This document shows, piece after piece, positions 56,048 to 64,000 of a DNA stretch of 64,000 bases (position 1 is the stretch's first letter; the number at the start of each line of letters is the position of its first letter). Source of the stretch: Candidatus Thermoplasmatota archaeon (GTDB taxonomy: Archaea > Thermoplasmatota > SW-10-69-26 > JACQPN01 > JAJPHT01); contig DATLGO010000058.1 of assembly GCA_035540375.1 (NCBI GenBank), positions 1-64,000 on the forward strand, in the 5' to 3' direction. The notes below the pieces were generated by a model, which had not been told where the DNA came from, made no database searches, and saw only the letters and a list, made by a program, of their open reading frames with translations. A program made the position numbers and the translations under genes.

Positions 56048-57349
56048 CTATCGCGCGGCCGCGATCTCGCCGAGCGCGCGCGTGAAGGTGTTCACGTCCG
56101 ACTCGTTCGTGTAGAGCCCGAGGCTCGCGCGCACGGCGCCGGGGTCCTCGTCGCCCGCCGGGTGGTGGCGCAGGTGGACGAGACGCGGGTCGTCGTCGGG
56201 AACCTGGAGGAGCTTCAGGAGGTAGGGGTGCGCGCAGAAGCAGCCGTGGCGCACGGCGACGCCGGCCGTGTCGTTGAGGCGCTTCGCGACGACGGGCGGC
56301 GGGAGGTGGTCCACCATGAACGAGATGGCGCCTACGCGGTCCCGGTCGCTCGTCGAGCCGAGGACCTGGACGCCGTCGATCCCGCTCATGCCCTTGAGGA
56401 GGCGCGCGAGGAGCGCGTGCTCGCGGACCTCGGCCTCGTGGCGGCCCGCGCGCTCGATGAAGCGGAGCGCCTCCGCGAGCGCGACCGCGCCGACAACGGG
56501 CGGCGTGCCGCCCTCGTGGCGTTCGACGCCTTCGGTCCAGTACGTCTCCGTGTCCGTCACGAGGCGGACGGTGCCGCCGCCGGGAAGGAACGGCGGCGCG
56601 GCCTCGAGGGCGGCGCGCGGGGCGACGAGGAAGCCGCAGCCGAACGGCGCGTACGCCTTGTGGCCCGCGGCCGCGAAGTACTGGGGTCCGCCGTTCGGGA
56701 GCGAGGAGAAGTCGAGGCCGCCGTGCGCGAGGACCTGCGCGCCGTCGATGAGCGTCGGCGCATCGTGGCGCGCGGCGAGCGCGAGGATCTCGTCGACCGG
56801 CGTGCGGAAGCCCGTGACGTTCGAGGCGGCGGTGATCGCGACGAGGCGCGTCTTCGGATTCTTCGCGAGGCGGCGCTCGAGGTCGGCGACGTCGAGGCGG
56901 CCCTCGGGCGTCATGCCGACGCACTCGACCGGGCCGCGCGCGCGGTGCGGGAGCAGGTTCGAGTGGTGCTCGAGGCACGACGTGATCGTCGCGCCGTCGC
57001 GGCCGAGGCGCTTCGCGTCGTGGTGCGCGAGGTGCGCGGCGAGGTTGAGCGCGCTCGTCGTGTTGTGCGTGAACACGATGTCGCGGTCGTCCGGCACGTT
57101 GAGGAAGCGGCGGATGGTCTCGCGCGCGTCCTCGAAGGCGTCCGTCGAGCGCTCCGAGAGCTGGTGGGCGCCGCGGTGCACGTTCGCGTACGTCTCCGAC
57201 ATGAAGCGCTGGACGTACTCGAGGACGGGCGTGGGCGCGTGGGTGCTTGCGGCGTGGTCGAGGTAGACGAGCGGATGCTCCCGACCGTCGGGGGCCTTCA
57301 CGCGGGCGCGGGTGACGGGGAACGCGTCGCGGATGGCCGCGATATCCAT
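56048..57349 (-). CDS. sufS: cysteine desulfurase (SufS-like)
   Basis: This PLP enzyme releases sulfur from cysteine for iron-sulfur or thio-cofactor assembly. The 433-residue protein has VYLDHAASTHAPTPVLEYVQ, the DRDIVFTHNTTSALNLAAH block, CLEHHSNLLP, the PLP lysine in AAGHKAYAPFGCGF, and the cysteine loop VRHGCFCAHPY. Type II (SufS) features dominate. No sufE/sufBCD partner is adjacent. Oddly for SufS, the motif around the lysine is AGHKAY rather than SGHKxYGP. The ATG chosen gives a normal N-terminus (MDIAAIRDAFP). It is divergent from the HTH_10 regulator, leaving 124 bp between starts. Confidence 0.9.
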   Translation of the reverse strand: MDIAAIRDAFPVTRARVKAPDGREHPLVYLDHAASTHAPTPVLEYVQRFMSETYANVHRGAHQLSERSTDAFEDARETIRRFLNVPDDRDIVFTHNTTSALNLAAHLAHHDAKRLGRDGATITSCLEHHSNLLPHRARGPVECVGMTPEGRLDVADLERRLAKNPKTRLVAITAASNVTGFRTPVDEILALAARHDAPTLIDGAQVLAHGGLDFSSLPNGGPQYFAAAGHKAYAPFGCGFLVAPRAALEAAPPFLPGGGTVRLVTDTETYWTEGVERHEGGTPPVVGAVALAEALRFIERAGRHEAEVREHALLARLLKGMSGIDGVQVLGSTSDRDRVGAISFMVDHLPPPVVAKRLNDTAGVAVRHGCFCAHPYLLKLLQVPDDDPRLVHLRHHPAGDEDPGAVRASLGLYTNESDVNTFTRALGEIAAAR

Positions 57350-57473
57350 GCGCGTGGAGGCGCGACCGTGGACCTTTCCATTTCCCCCGGCCAGGGTCGG
57401 GGCCGGACGGGCGGTCGCCCAACCCGGCCAGGACGGGCCTATCTTGAAGGGGCCGGAGGACGTTCGCAGGCCC

Positions 57474-58109
57474 ATGTTCCGGCTCTCGTTCGACATCGCG
57501 CATCGCGGGTGCTGGGCGACGGACCTGAGCGCGCGGTGGCCGAGCGTTTCCTTCGCGCTGCGCTCCTCCGTCCCGTTCGAGGGTCGCGCGCGCGACGTGC
57601 TCTCCGTCCGGGCCGAGTCCGCGGAAACGCTCGCGGCGGTCGCGAAGACCCTGCAGGAGCATCCCGGCGTCAAGGCCGCCGTCGCCCTCGACGAGGAGGG
57701 CGGCACGGGCTTCTACCTCGTCGAGAACCGCTCCCAGGAAAGCCTCATCGAGGTCATCACGGCCCACGACGGATTCCTTCTCGGCCCGACCCTTCCGTCC
57801 GCGGGCATCGAGCATTGGACGATCGGCCTCGCGTACCGCGACCGCGCGAAGGGTCTCCTCGAAGCCCTCGGCGCGCACGGACCCGTCCGCATGCAGTCGC
57901 TCGTGCGCGATACCTTCCCGGACCTCCGCCTCACGGACGCTCAGCGGCGCGTCCTCAAGGCCGCGATCGCCGACGGCTACTACGACTTCCCGCGCCGCAC
58001 CTCGCCGACGGACCTCGCGAAGCGGCTCGGTCTCGCGAAGAGCACGGTGCTCGAGCACCTGCAGAAGGCCGAAGCGAAGGTCATCCTCGGCCAGGAAGGC
58101 CGCTTCTGA
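57474..58109 (+). CDS. HTH_10-type (bacterio-opsin activator-like) regulator
   Basis: A 211-residue transcriptional regulator: an N-terminal alpha/beta sensor-like domain (RLSFDIAHRGCWATDLSARWP) and a C-terminal helix-turn-helix of the archaeal HTH_10 family (LRLTDAQRRVLKAAIADGYYDFPRRTSPTDLAKRLGLAKSTVLEHL). The HTH begins near residue 150. The signal sensed is unknown. GGAGGACG precedes the ATG. Its TGA overlaps the next start (TGATG), so the GNAT gene is translated with it. Confidence 0.92.
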   Translation: MFRLSFDIAHRGCWATDLSARWPSVSFALRSSVPFEGRARDVLSVRAESAETLAAVAKTLQEHPGVKAAVALDEEGGTGFYLVENRSQESLIEVITAHDGFLLGPTLPSAGIEHWTIGLAYRDRAKGLLEALGAHGPVRMQSLVRDTFPDLRLTDAQRRVLKAAIADGYYDFPRRTSPTDLAKRLGLAKSTVLEHLQKAEAKVILGQEGRF

Positions 58110-58702
58110 TGGATCCGCGCGCGGTCACGCTCGAAGGGAAGCGCGTGCGGCTGCGTCCCCTCGCGGTCGACGACGCGGACCGTCTCTTCGAGCTGAGCGC
58201 GGGCGACGAGGCGATCTGGCGGCTCAATCCCGAAAGCGAGCCCGACCGCGACGAGATGCGCCGCCGCACCGAATTCCTTGTCGCCGCGACGGCGGCGGGA
58301 ACCGACGTCGCATTCGCGCAGACCCTCGCCGCGACCGGCGAGGTCATCGGCCAGACGACGTACATGGCGATCGACCGGCCCAACGGCAGCGTCGAGATCG
58401 GCCGCACGTGGCTCGCGCGCCCCCACCGACGCACGGGCGCGAACACGGAATCGAAGTATCTCCTGATGCGGCACGCGTTCGACGACCTCGGGGCGAACCG
58501 CGTGTGGTGGAAGACGGACGCGCTGAACGAGACCTCCCGCAACGCGATCCTCCGCCTCGGCGCGACGTTCGAGGGGACGCTCCGGCATCACATGGTCACG
58601 TGGAGCGGCCGCTTGCGGGACACGGTGGTCTACAGCGTGATCCGTCCCGAATGGCCCGCGGTCCGCGCGCGCCTCGAGGACCGACTCGCGCGGCGACCCT
58701 GA
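58109..58702 (+). CDS. GNAT family N-acetyltransferase
   Basis: A 197-residue acetyltransferase of the RimJ/RimL-like GNAT group: GKRVRLRPLAVDDADRLFEL at the start, EIGRTWLARPHRRTGANTESKYLLM acetyl-CoA region, and the C-terminal NETSRNAILRLGATFEG block. It probably acetylates a protein N-terminus or small amine. The start overlaps the stop of the HTH_10 regulator. Confidence 0.9.
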   Translation: MDPRAVTLEGKRVRLRPLAVDDADRLFELSAGDEAIWRLNPESEPDRDEMRRRTEFLVAATAAGTDVAFAQTLAATGEVIGQTTYMAIDRPNGSVEIGRTWLARPHRRTGANTESKYLLMRHAFDDLGANRVWWKTDALNETSRNAILRLGATFEGTLRHHMVTWSGRLRDTVVYSVIRPEWPAVRARLEDRLARRP

Positions 58703-58726
58703 AAATCCCCTCGCGGCGGAGGAGAG

Positions 58727-58734
58727 CTTTATAG
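58727..58734 (+). promoter_or_regulatory. TATA box of the thiolase gene
   Basis: CTTTATAG is centred about 27 nt before the thiolase ATG, ideal for a leaderless start. Confidence 0.65.
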
Positions 58735-58757
58735 GCGACGAAGGGCGATCCCGACGC

Positions 58758-59912
58758 ATGGCCCGCACGGTCCGCGACGTCGTCATCGTCGACGCCCTCC
58801 GAACGCCCTTCGGCAAGCGCGGAGGCTCCTTCAAGGAGACCCACCCCGAGGTCCTCGGCGCGGCGCCCCTCAAGGCGCTCACGGAGCGCAACGGCCTGAA
58901 GCCCGACGAGATCGACGACGTCATCTACGGCAACGTGACGCCCGTCGGGGAGCAGGGCCTCAACATCGCGCGCAAGGCCGCGCTCCTTGCGGGCTGGGGC
59001 GACGTCGTGCCCGGCGTGCAGCTCAACCGCATGTGCGGGTCCGGCCAGCAGGCCCTCAACTTCGCCGCGATGGGCGTCGCAAGCGGCTTCCAGGATGTCG
59101 TGATCGCGGGCGGCGTCGAGCACATGACGCGCATCCCGATCGGGTCCGATGCGGGCCCCGTGAGCGAGGACCTCGCCTCGGCCTTCGAGATCCTCCACCA
59201 GGGCGAGAGCGCCGAGCGCATCGCGGACCGCTGGGGCTTCACGCGCGAGGACCTCGACCGCTTCGGCGCCGAGAGCCAGCGCCGCTACGCGCGCGCGGCC
59301 GACGCGGGCCACTACAAGTCGCAGATCATCCCCGTCACCGTCGAGGTCGACGGCGAGACGCGCGTCGTCGAGAAGGACGAGCACCCGCGCCCCGGCACGA
59401 CCGCCGAGAAGCTCGCGGCGCTCAAGCCGTCCTTCCGCCCCGACGGCGGCCGCATCACTGCGGGCAACTCCTCGGGCATCGTGGACGGCGCCTCCGCCCT
59501 CCTCGTCACGACCCCCGAGATCGCGGCCGAGCGCGGCTGGACGCCGCGCGCCCGTGTCGTGGCGATGGACGCGGTCGGGTCCGACCCCGTGCTCATGCTC
59601 ACGGGCCCCATCCCCGCGACGAAGCGCGTGCTCGCGAAGGCGAACCTCGCGATCGACGACATCGACCTCTTCGAATGCAACGAGGCGTTCGCCTCCGTGC
59701 CGCTCGCGTGGATGAAGGACACGGGCGCGCCGTACGAGAAGGTCAACACGATGGGCGGCGCGATCGCGCACGGGCACCCGCTCGGCGCAACGGGCGGCGC
59801 GCTCGTCACAAAGCTCGTCCACGAGCTCGAGCGCACGGGCGGCCGCTACGGCCTCTCGACGATGTGCATCGGCTTCGGTCAGGGCATCGCCACGATCGTC
59901 GAGCGGCTCTAG
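58758..59912 (+). CDS. acetyl-CoA C-acetyltransferase (thiolase)
   Basis: This is thiolase II, cleaving or forming acetoacetyl-CoA, or 3-ketoacyl-CoA thiolase in beta-oxidation. The 384-residue protein has the nucleophilic Cys at about residue 93 (LNRMCGSGQQA), the HGHPLGATG block with the catalytic His, and CIGFGQG near the end where CxGGGxG is usual. An acyl-CoA dehydrogenase gene lies about 2.3 kb downstream, suggesting fatty acid or branched-chain degradation. The archaeal scaffold-type OB-fold/HMG-CoA synthase neighbours are absent, so this is the stand-alone type. Confidence 0.94.
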   Translation: MARTVRDVVIVDALRTPFGKRGGSFKETHPEVLGAAPLKALTERNGLKPDEIDDVIYGNVTPVGEQGLNIARKAALLAGWGDVVPGVQLNRMCGSGQQALNFAAMGVASGFQDVVIAGGVEHMTRIPIGSDAGPVSEDLASAFEILHQGESAERIADRWGFTREDLDRFGAESQRRYARAADAGHYKSQIIPVTVEVDGETRVVEKDEHPRPGTTAEKLAALKPSFRPDGGRITAGNSSGIVDGASALLVTTPEIAAERGWTPRARVVAMDAVGSDPVLMLTGPIPATKRVLAKANLAIDDIDLFECNEAFASVPLAWMKDTGAPYEKVNTMGGAIAHGHPLGATGGALVTKLVHELERTGGRYGLSTMCIGFGQGIATIVERL

Positions 59913-60842
59913 ATGCCCCGCGCGCTCGCCCTCGCGGTCCTCGTCCTCGCGCCCGCGCTCGCGGGATGCGCCGAGCCCACGGCGCCGGCCGCGGACGTCG
60001 GGCTCGCGGCGCTCTCGAAGGCCCTCGCGTTCGAGCCCATGCGCGTGCGCCTCACGCCCGGGGAGCCGGGCGAGACGCCGCCGCTCATCGAGATCGCGTG
60101 GGGCGCCACCACCTTCGGCGCGCGTTCCTCGGACGGCCGAGAGTTCCCGCCGTTCGCCGTCCGCGAAGGCCGCGCCATCTACGCGTCGCAGACCGGCGAG
60201 CGCTGGGTGAAGCACGACGCGGCCGACGGCCGCGCGCGCGGGTTCGCCCCGCAGGCCTTCCTGTGGGATCTGAGATACGTGCTCGCGATGCCGGGCGTCT
60301 CTGCCACGAGGACGGAGCGCGCGGGCGGGCTCGACGTCGAGGGCCGCGGCACGCTCGATGCGACGGGCGCCCCCATGCCGTTCGCGTTCACGCTGCGCGT
60401 GGAGAACGGGCGCATCACGCGCGCGACCATCGACGCGCCCGGCGCGCGCGAATCCCCCTATACGCTCACGGCCGCGACGGCCGACGTGCTCACGACGCCG
60501 CCGCGCGAGTCGCGGGCCGCGGCCGACGTCGAGCGGCTCGACCGCGCCTCGGCGGAGGCGCACGCCTTCGTCGTGACGCTCGTCGAGGCCCACGCGAGGA
60601 ACCGCGCGGGGCTTCTCCCCGAGCGCGTCGACCGCGACGCCCTCGCGATCGAGGTCGCGGCCTCCGGAAGAAACTGGCCCGACAACCCGTACACGGGCGC
60701 GCCGCTTGCCGCGGGCCGCGGCCCGGGCGACCTCCGCTGGACGCGCTGCGAGCCGACGGTGGGTCACTACGCAGGCACCGGCTGGGACGGCGTCCTCCTC
60801 ACGCGGGCCTTCGGCGGCAAGGCCTGCGCGGCGTCGCCTTGA
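59913..60842 (+). CDS. lipoprotein of unknown function
   Basis: This gene starts directly after the thiolase stop with no gap. The lipoprotein signal (LALAVLVLAPALAGC, Cys at about residue 19) leads to about 180 residues resembling a LolA/LppX-like lipid-carrying fold (a row of beta strands), which is a guess. The end of the protein (NWPDNPYTGAPLAAGRGPGDL...TVGHYAGTGW) looks like the C-terminal tail of type IV pilin-like proteins. Cotranscribed with thiolase; its role is unclear. 309 residues. Confidence 0.78.
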   Translation: MPRALALAVLVLAPALAGCAEPTAPAADVGLAALSKALAFEPMRVRLTPGEPGETPPLIEIAWGATTFGARSSDGREFPPFAVREGRAIYASQTGERWVKHDAADGRARGFAPQAFLWDLRYVLAMPGVSATRTERAGGLDVEGRGTLDATGAPMPFAFTLRVENGRITRATIDAPGARESPYTLTAATADVLTTPPRESRAAADVERLDRASAEAHAFVVTLVEAHARNRAGLLPERVDRDALAIEVAASGRNWPDNPYTGAPLAAGRGPGDLRWTRCEPTVGHYAGTGWDGVLLTRAFGGKACAASP

Positions 60843-60867
60843 AGTCCCGCGCGCCGCATGCCGGGAC

Positions 60868-61179
<312 letters not shown>

Positions 61180-62166
61180 TCACGCCGCGCGCCAGCGCTC
61201 GCGGCCGTCCGAGCCGAGGTCGGCGACGAGCGCGCCCTCGAGCGCGGCGAGGCGCAGGTGCCCGAGCGTCTCGCTCATCGCGAGGAAAGGATCCACCACG
61301 CGGCCGAGGAACAGGTGCGGAAACAGGTCGCGCGCGAGGAGGGGACCCTTCGCGCGCACGAGGTGGCGCACCTTCTCCTGGCGACGCGCGAGCGCTTCGA
61401 GGCTCGACCGCGCGACGCGCGCGTGGTCGGCGAACGGGTCGCCGTGGCCGGGAAGCGCGAGGTCGGCGCGCGTCGCCGCGAGACGCTCGAGGCTCGCGCG
61501 GTACTCGCTGAGCGCTCGGGCTTCGTCGGGCGCGATCGAGATGGCGTTCGAGGTGATGCGCTCGAGGAGCGTGTCGCCGCCCAGCATGAACGCCCCCGAG
61601 GCCTCGCGCAGCGTCACGGAGCCCGGGGTGTGGCCGGGCGTGTGGAGCACCTCGAGGCGCCAGGCTCCGGCCTCGACGACGTTGCCCTCCGCGAGGGTTC
61701 CCGCGACGTCGCAATCCTCGGCCGTCTCGCCGAGGTGGCGGTAGGCGGCGCGCACGCGGCCGAGTTCGGCGTCGTCGAGGCCCGAGCTTGCGAGGACGGG
61801 CTCGTAGAGCGCGCGGCGCTCGCGGCGACGCGCGCCGAAGCGCTCGACGGCGTCGCGGTCGAGCCCGTGGACGCGCACCTCGGCGCCCGTCCGGCGGACG
61901 ACGCGCGCGGCGAGGCCGTGGTGGTCGGCGTGCCCGTGCGTGACGACGACGTGGCGGATTCGGCCGAGCGCCTCCCCGAGCCCCTGCGCGAGCGCCTCCC
62001 AGGCGACGTCCCCGAGCGGGCCCGTGTCGACGAGGGTCGCCTCCTCGCCGTCGAGGAGCCAGGCGTTCACGGGCCCGACGACGAAGGGCGTCGGAATCAC
62101 GATGCGACGGACGCCCTCGGGGAGCACACGCCCGATTGGTCCGCGGCGCGTGAAATGGGTTTCCAC
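61180..62166 (-). CDS. MBL-fold metallo-hydrolase
   Basis: A 328-residue metallo-beta-lactamase-fold enzyme: [13 protein letters not shown], the metal motif THGHADHHG, the [11 protein letters not shown] block and [10 protein letters not shown] helical C-terminal extension ([21 protein letters not shown]...) resembles the hotdog/LACTB2-type tail. LACTB2-like members are ribonucleases or thioesterases; a hydroxyacylglutathione-hydrolase role is also possible. It is divergent from the acyl-CoA dehydrogenase gene. Confidence 0.92.
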   Translation of the reverse strand: METHFTRRGPIGRVLPEGVRRIVIPTPFVVGPVNAWLLDGEEATLVDTGPLGDVAWEALAQGLGEALGRIRHVVVTHGHADHHGLAARVVRRTGAEVRVHGLDRDAVERFGARRRERRALYEPVLASSGLDDAELGRVRAAYRHLGETAEDCDVAGTLAEGNVVEAGAWRLEVLHTPGHTPGSVTLREASGAFMLGGDTLLERITSNAISIAPDEARALSEYRASLERLAATRADLALPGHGDPFADHARVARSSLEALARRQEKVRHLVRAKGPLLARDLFPHLFLGRVVDPFLAMSETLGHLRLAALEGALVADLGSDGRERWRAA

Positions 62167-62197
62167 CCCGGTTTCACGGCGTCCCCGACCCCCGAAG

Positions 62198-62204
62198 GTT
62201 TATC
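62198..62204 (+). promoter_or_regulatory. TATA box of the acyl-CoA dehydrogenase gene
   Basis: GTTTATC lies about 44 nt before the ATG, predicting a leader of roughly 15-20 nt. Confidence 0.45.
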
Positions 62205-62244
62205 TCGGGCCCTCCCTTTCGTCGCGCATCCGGGCGGATTCCCC

Positions 62245-63402
62245 ATGAAGTTCGAACTCACGGAAGAGCAGCGCGCGGTCCAGAAGATGGTCCGCGACTT
62301 CGCCGAGAACGTCGTCCGCCCCCAGATCCCGAAGATCGAGAAGGAGGGCGTGTGGAACACGTCCGTCCTCGCGGAGGCCGCGAAGCTCGGCCTCGCCGGC
62401 ATGACGATCCCCGCGGAGTTCGGCGGCGCGGGCCTCGACACCCTCTCCTACAACCTCGCGATCCAGGAGATGAGCCGCGTGAACGGGTCCGTCGGCATCA
62501 CGTTCGCCGCGCACTGCGGTCTCGGGACGGGCCACATCGGCATCATGGGCACGCCGGAGCAGAAGCGCAAGTACCTCCCCCGTCTCGCCTCGGGCGAGCA
62601 CTGGGGCGCGTGGGGCTTGACGGAGCCGGGCGCGGGCAGCGACGCGGCGGGCCTCGCCTCGGTCGCGAAGCGCGAGGGCGACGGGTGGAAGATCTCGGGC
62701 CAGAAGGTCTTCTGCACGAACGGCCATTTCGCGGACGTCTTCACCATCATGGCCAAGACGGATCCCTCGAAGGGTTCGCACGGGATCACGGCCTTCATCG
62801 TCGAGAAGGGCGCGAAGGGCCTCACGCTCGGGAAGCTCGAAAAGAAGCTCGGACTGCACGGGTCCGCGACCTCGCAGGTCTTCCTCGAGGACGTCTGGGT
62901 CCCCGACGCGCAGGTCATCGGCGGCGAGGCCGGCATCGGGAAAGGCTTCGTCGGCGCGATGCGCACGCTCGACGCGGGGCGCATCGCGATCGGAAGCCTC
63001 GCCTACGGCCTCGCGCTCGGAGCGTACGACACGGCGCTCGCCTACGCGAAGGAGCGCGAGCAGTTCGGCAGGAAGATCGGCACCTTCCAGGCGATCCAGT
63101 TCAAGCTCGCCTCCATGGCGACCGAGCTCGACGCCGCGCAGCTCCTCCTCATGCGGGCGGCGGCCCTCAAGGACGAAGGCGCGAAGTTCACGCGCGAGGC
63201 GTCCATGGCGAAGCTCTTCGCGAGCGAGATCGGCATGCGCGCCTGCACGGAGGCCATCCAGATCCTGGGCGGCAACGGCTACACCGAGGACTACCCGGTG
63301 GAGCGCATGTTCCGCGACATCAAGCTCTGCGAGATCGGCGAGGGATCGAGCGAGGTCCAGCGCATGGTCATCGCGCGCGAGATCGGCCTCCCCACGAAGT
63401 GA
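62245..63402 (+). CDS. acyl-CoA dehydrogenase
   Basis: This FAD enzyme of the acyl-CoA dehydrogenase family (385 residues) catalyses the first step of beta-oxidation or of branched-chain acid degradation. FAD-binding blocks are [15 protein letters not shown] and [13 protein letters not shown]; the C-terminal part has [34 protein letters not shown] and EGSSEVQR, where the family's catalytic glutamate is found. Chain-length preference cannot be read from sequence. No electron transfer flavoprotein gene is adjacent. Confidence 0.95.
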   Translation: MKFELTEEQRAVQKMVRDFAENVVRPQIPKIEKEGVWNTSVLAEAAKLGLAGMTIPAEFGGAGLDTLSYNLAIQEMSRVNGSVGITFAAHCGLGTGHIGIMGTPEQKRKYLPRLASGEHWGAWGLTEPGAGSDAAGLASVAKREGDGWKISGQKVFCTNGHFADVFTIMAKTDPSKGSHGITAFIVEKGAKGLTLGKLEKKLGLHGSATSQVFLEDVWVPDAQVIGGEAGIGKGFVGAMRTLDAGRIAIGSLAYGLALGAYDTALAYAKEREQFGRKIGTFQAIQFKLASMATELDAAQLLLMRAAALKDEGAKFTREASMAKLFASEIGMRACTEAIQILGGNGYTEDYPVERMFRDIKLCEIGEGSSEVQRMVIAREIGLPTK

Positions 63403-63619
63403 GCCGGGACCCGCGCTGTCATGGCGCGCGGACCCATCAAGGGTTGGACGAGAATGGGTATCACCCCAGACCGCCATCGAGGGCGTGAGCGCGGCGCGCG
63501 GTCGACCTGATCCGGGCGAACCGTGAGCCTCCAAACACGATTCTCCACCCGCGTCGCGCTCTCCCTCTCCCGCGGCACGAATCCAAGGGCAGATAGGGCG
63601 GGTCGCCGCTCCGCCCGCC
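63403..63619. other. 217-bp intergenic region
   Basis: No gene seen. GCAGATAGGG about 30 nt before the next GTG is the only promoter-like patch. Confidence 0.4.
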
Positions 63620-64000
63620 GTGCTCGACGTCGTCCTCCCGGTCGCCTCCATCTTCGCCGTCATCCTTCTTGGATGGCTCGCGGGGCGTCTCGGAGCCTTC
63701 GACCGGCGCGACCTCGAGGCGCTCAACCGTTTCGCCTACACGGTCGCGTTCCCCGCGCTCGTCTTCACGGCGCTTGCCCGCTCGCCCCTGGGGTCGGTCG
63801 CCGACCCCCGCGCCGTCCTCGCATTCCTCGCGGGCCTCGCGGCCGCCGTCCTCGCGGGCTTCGCGGCTTCGCGCGCGTTTGGCGCCGACGCCACGCTCGG
63901 CGGCGCGGCCGTCTTCGCCTCCGGGTTCGGCAACATCGCCTACCTCGGCTTCCCGCTCGTCCTCGTCGTCTACGGTCCGAGCGCCCTCGGCCTCGCGGCC
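63620..64000 (+). CDS. AEC family transporter (auxin efflux carrier type), 5' part
   Basis: The first 127 codons of an integral membrane carrier cut by the window end. It starts at a GTG: LDVVLPVASIFAVILLGWLAGRLGAFDRRDLEALNRFAY, then further hydrophobic helices and SGFGNIAYLGFPLVLVVYG, matching the N-terminal half of AEC/malonate-type transporters. The substrate is unknown. The frame stays open to the last base. Confidence 0.85.
   Translation, partial: MLDVVLPVASIFAVILLGWLAGRLGAFDRRDLEALNRFAYTVAFPALVFTALARSPLGSVADPRAVLAFLAGLAAAVLAGFAASRAFGADATLGGAAVFASGFGNIAYLGFPLVLVVYGPSALGLAA

Overview
The window reads as chromosome of a very GC-rich archaeon. The evidence is an RNA polymerase operon in the archaeal order (rpoH-rpoB''-rpoB'-rpoA'-rpoA'', later L30e and NusA), TATA-type promoters about 24-30 bp upstream of leaderless starts, tRNA genes without encoded CCA, stand-alone AsnC/RAM and HTH_10-type regulators, and a PRC-barrel protein of the archaeal cell-division type. 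RpoB is split into B'' and B', as in many Euryarchaeota. I infer a high-GC euryarchaeal lineage, possibly Thermoplasmatota, but cannot place it further. A nearly complete futalosine menaquinone pathway and a beta-oxidation pair (thiolase, acyl-CoA dehydrogenase) point to a respiring heterotroph.

Layout. 0-2.5 kb: sucC-sucD on the minus strand; SucD has a lysine/alanine-rich N-terminal tail, and a cluster of hairpins plus a 47-bp repeat lies downstream. 2.5-3.2 kb: a G-rich intergenic stretch with a second copy of the 47-bp box, a 29-bp direct repeat and tRNA-Lys. 3.3-12.0 kb: the RNA polymerase operon, whose A'' subunit carries three extra helix-hairpin-helix repeats. 12.0-15.9 kb: three secreted or lipoprotein genes separate rpoA2 from rpl30e-nusA; two of them look lower in GC and one has a C9 tract at its start. 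16.8-23.7 kb: MazG-like hydrolase, lipoprotein, a B-family polymerase with a damaged catalytic motif, a paralogue of the first secreted gene, and a membrane TPR protein. 23.8-31.3 kb: the menaquinone cluster mqnD / ubiD-like / hypothetical / ubiA-like / mini zinc ribbon / mqnC-mqnA-mqnE.

31.4-40.4 kb: CPBP protease, rpe, two small regulators or proteins, a PadR-type regulator with a cysteine cluster, a haem-type membrane protein, a repeat protein, and a chorismate-utilising synthase paired with a PabC-like aminotransferase. 40.5-40.8 kb: tRNA-Gln whose 3' end and terminator are duplicated in tandem (112-bp unit). 40.9-49.9 kb: mostly exported proteins (FN3 protein, lipoprotein, two tandem NosD-like beta-helix proteins, LVIVD protein) with a multi-TM sensor-like protein and a DUF72 protein. 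50-64 kb: APC transporter with fused USP domains, small membrane proteins, PRC-barrel protein opposite a site-2 protease with CBS domains, Lrp regulator, cysteine desulfurase, HTH_10 regulator, GNAT, thiolase, lipoprotein, MBL hydrolase, acyl-CoA dehydrogenase, and the start of an AEC transporter cut by the window end.

I saw no rRNA gene, CRISPR array, transposase or phage gene. Three short genes (58, 55 and 41 codons) and one weaker 55-codon candidate were read directly from the DNA. Nearly all other long frames in this GC-rich sequence are antisense or out-of-frame shadows.
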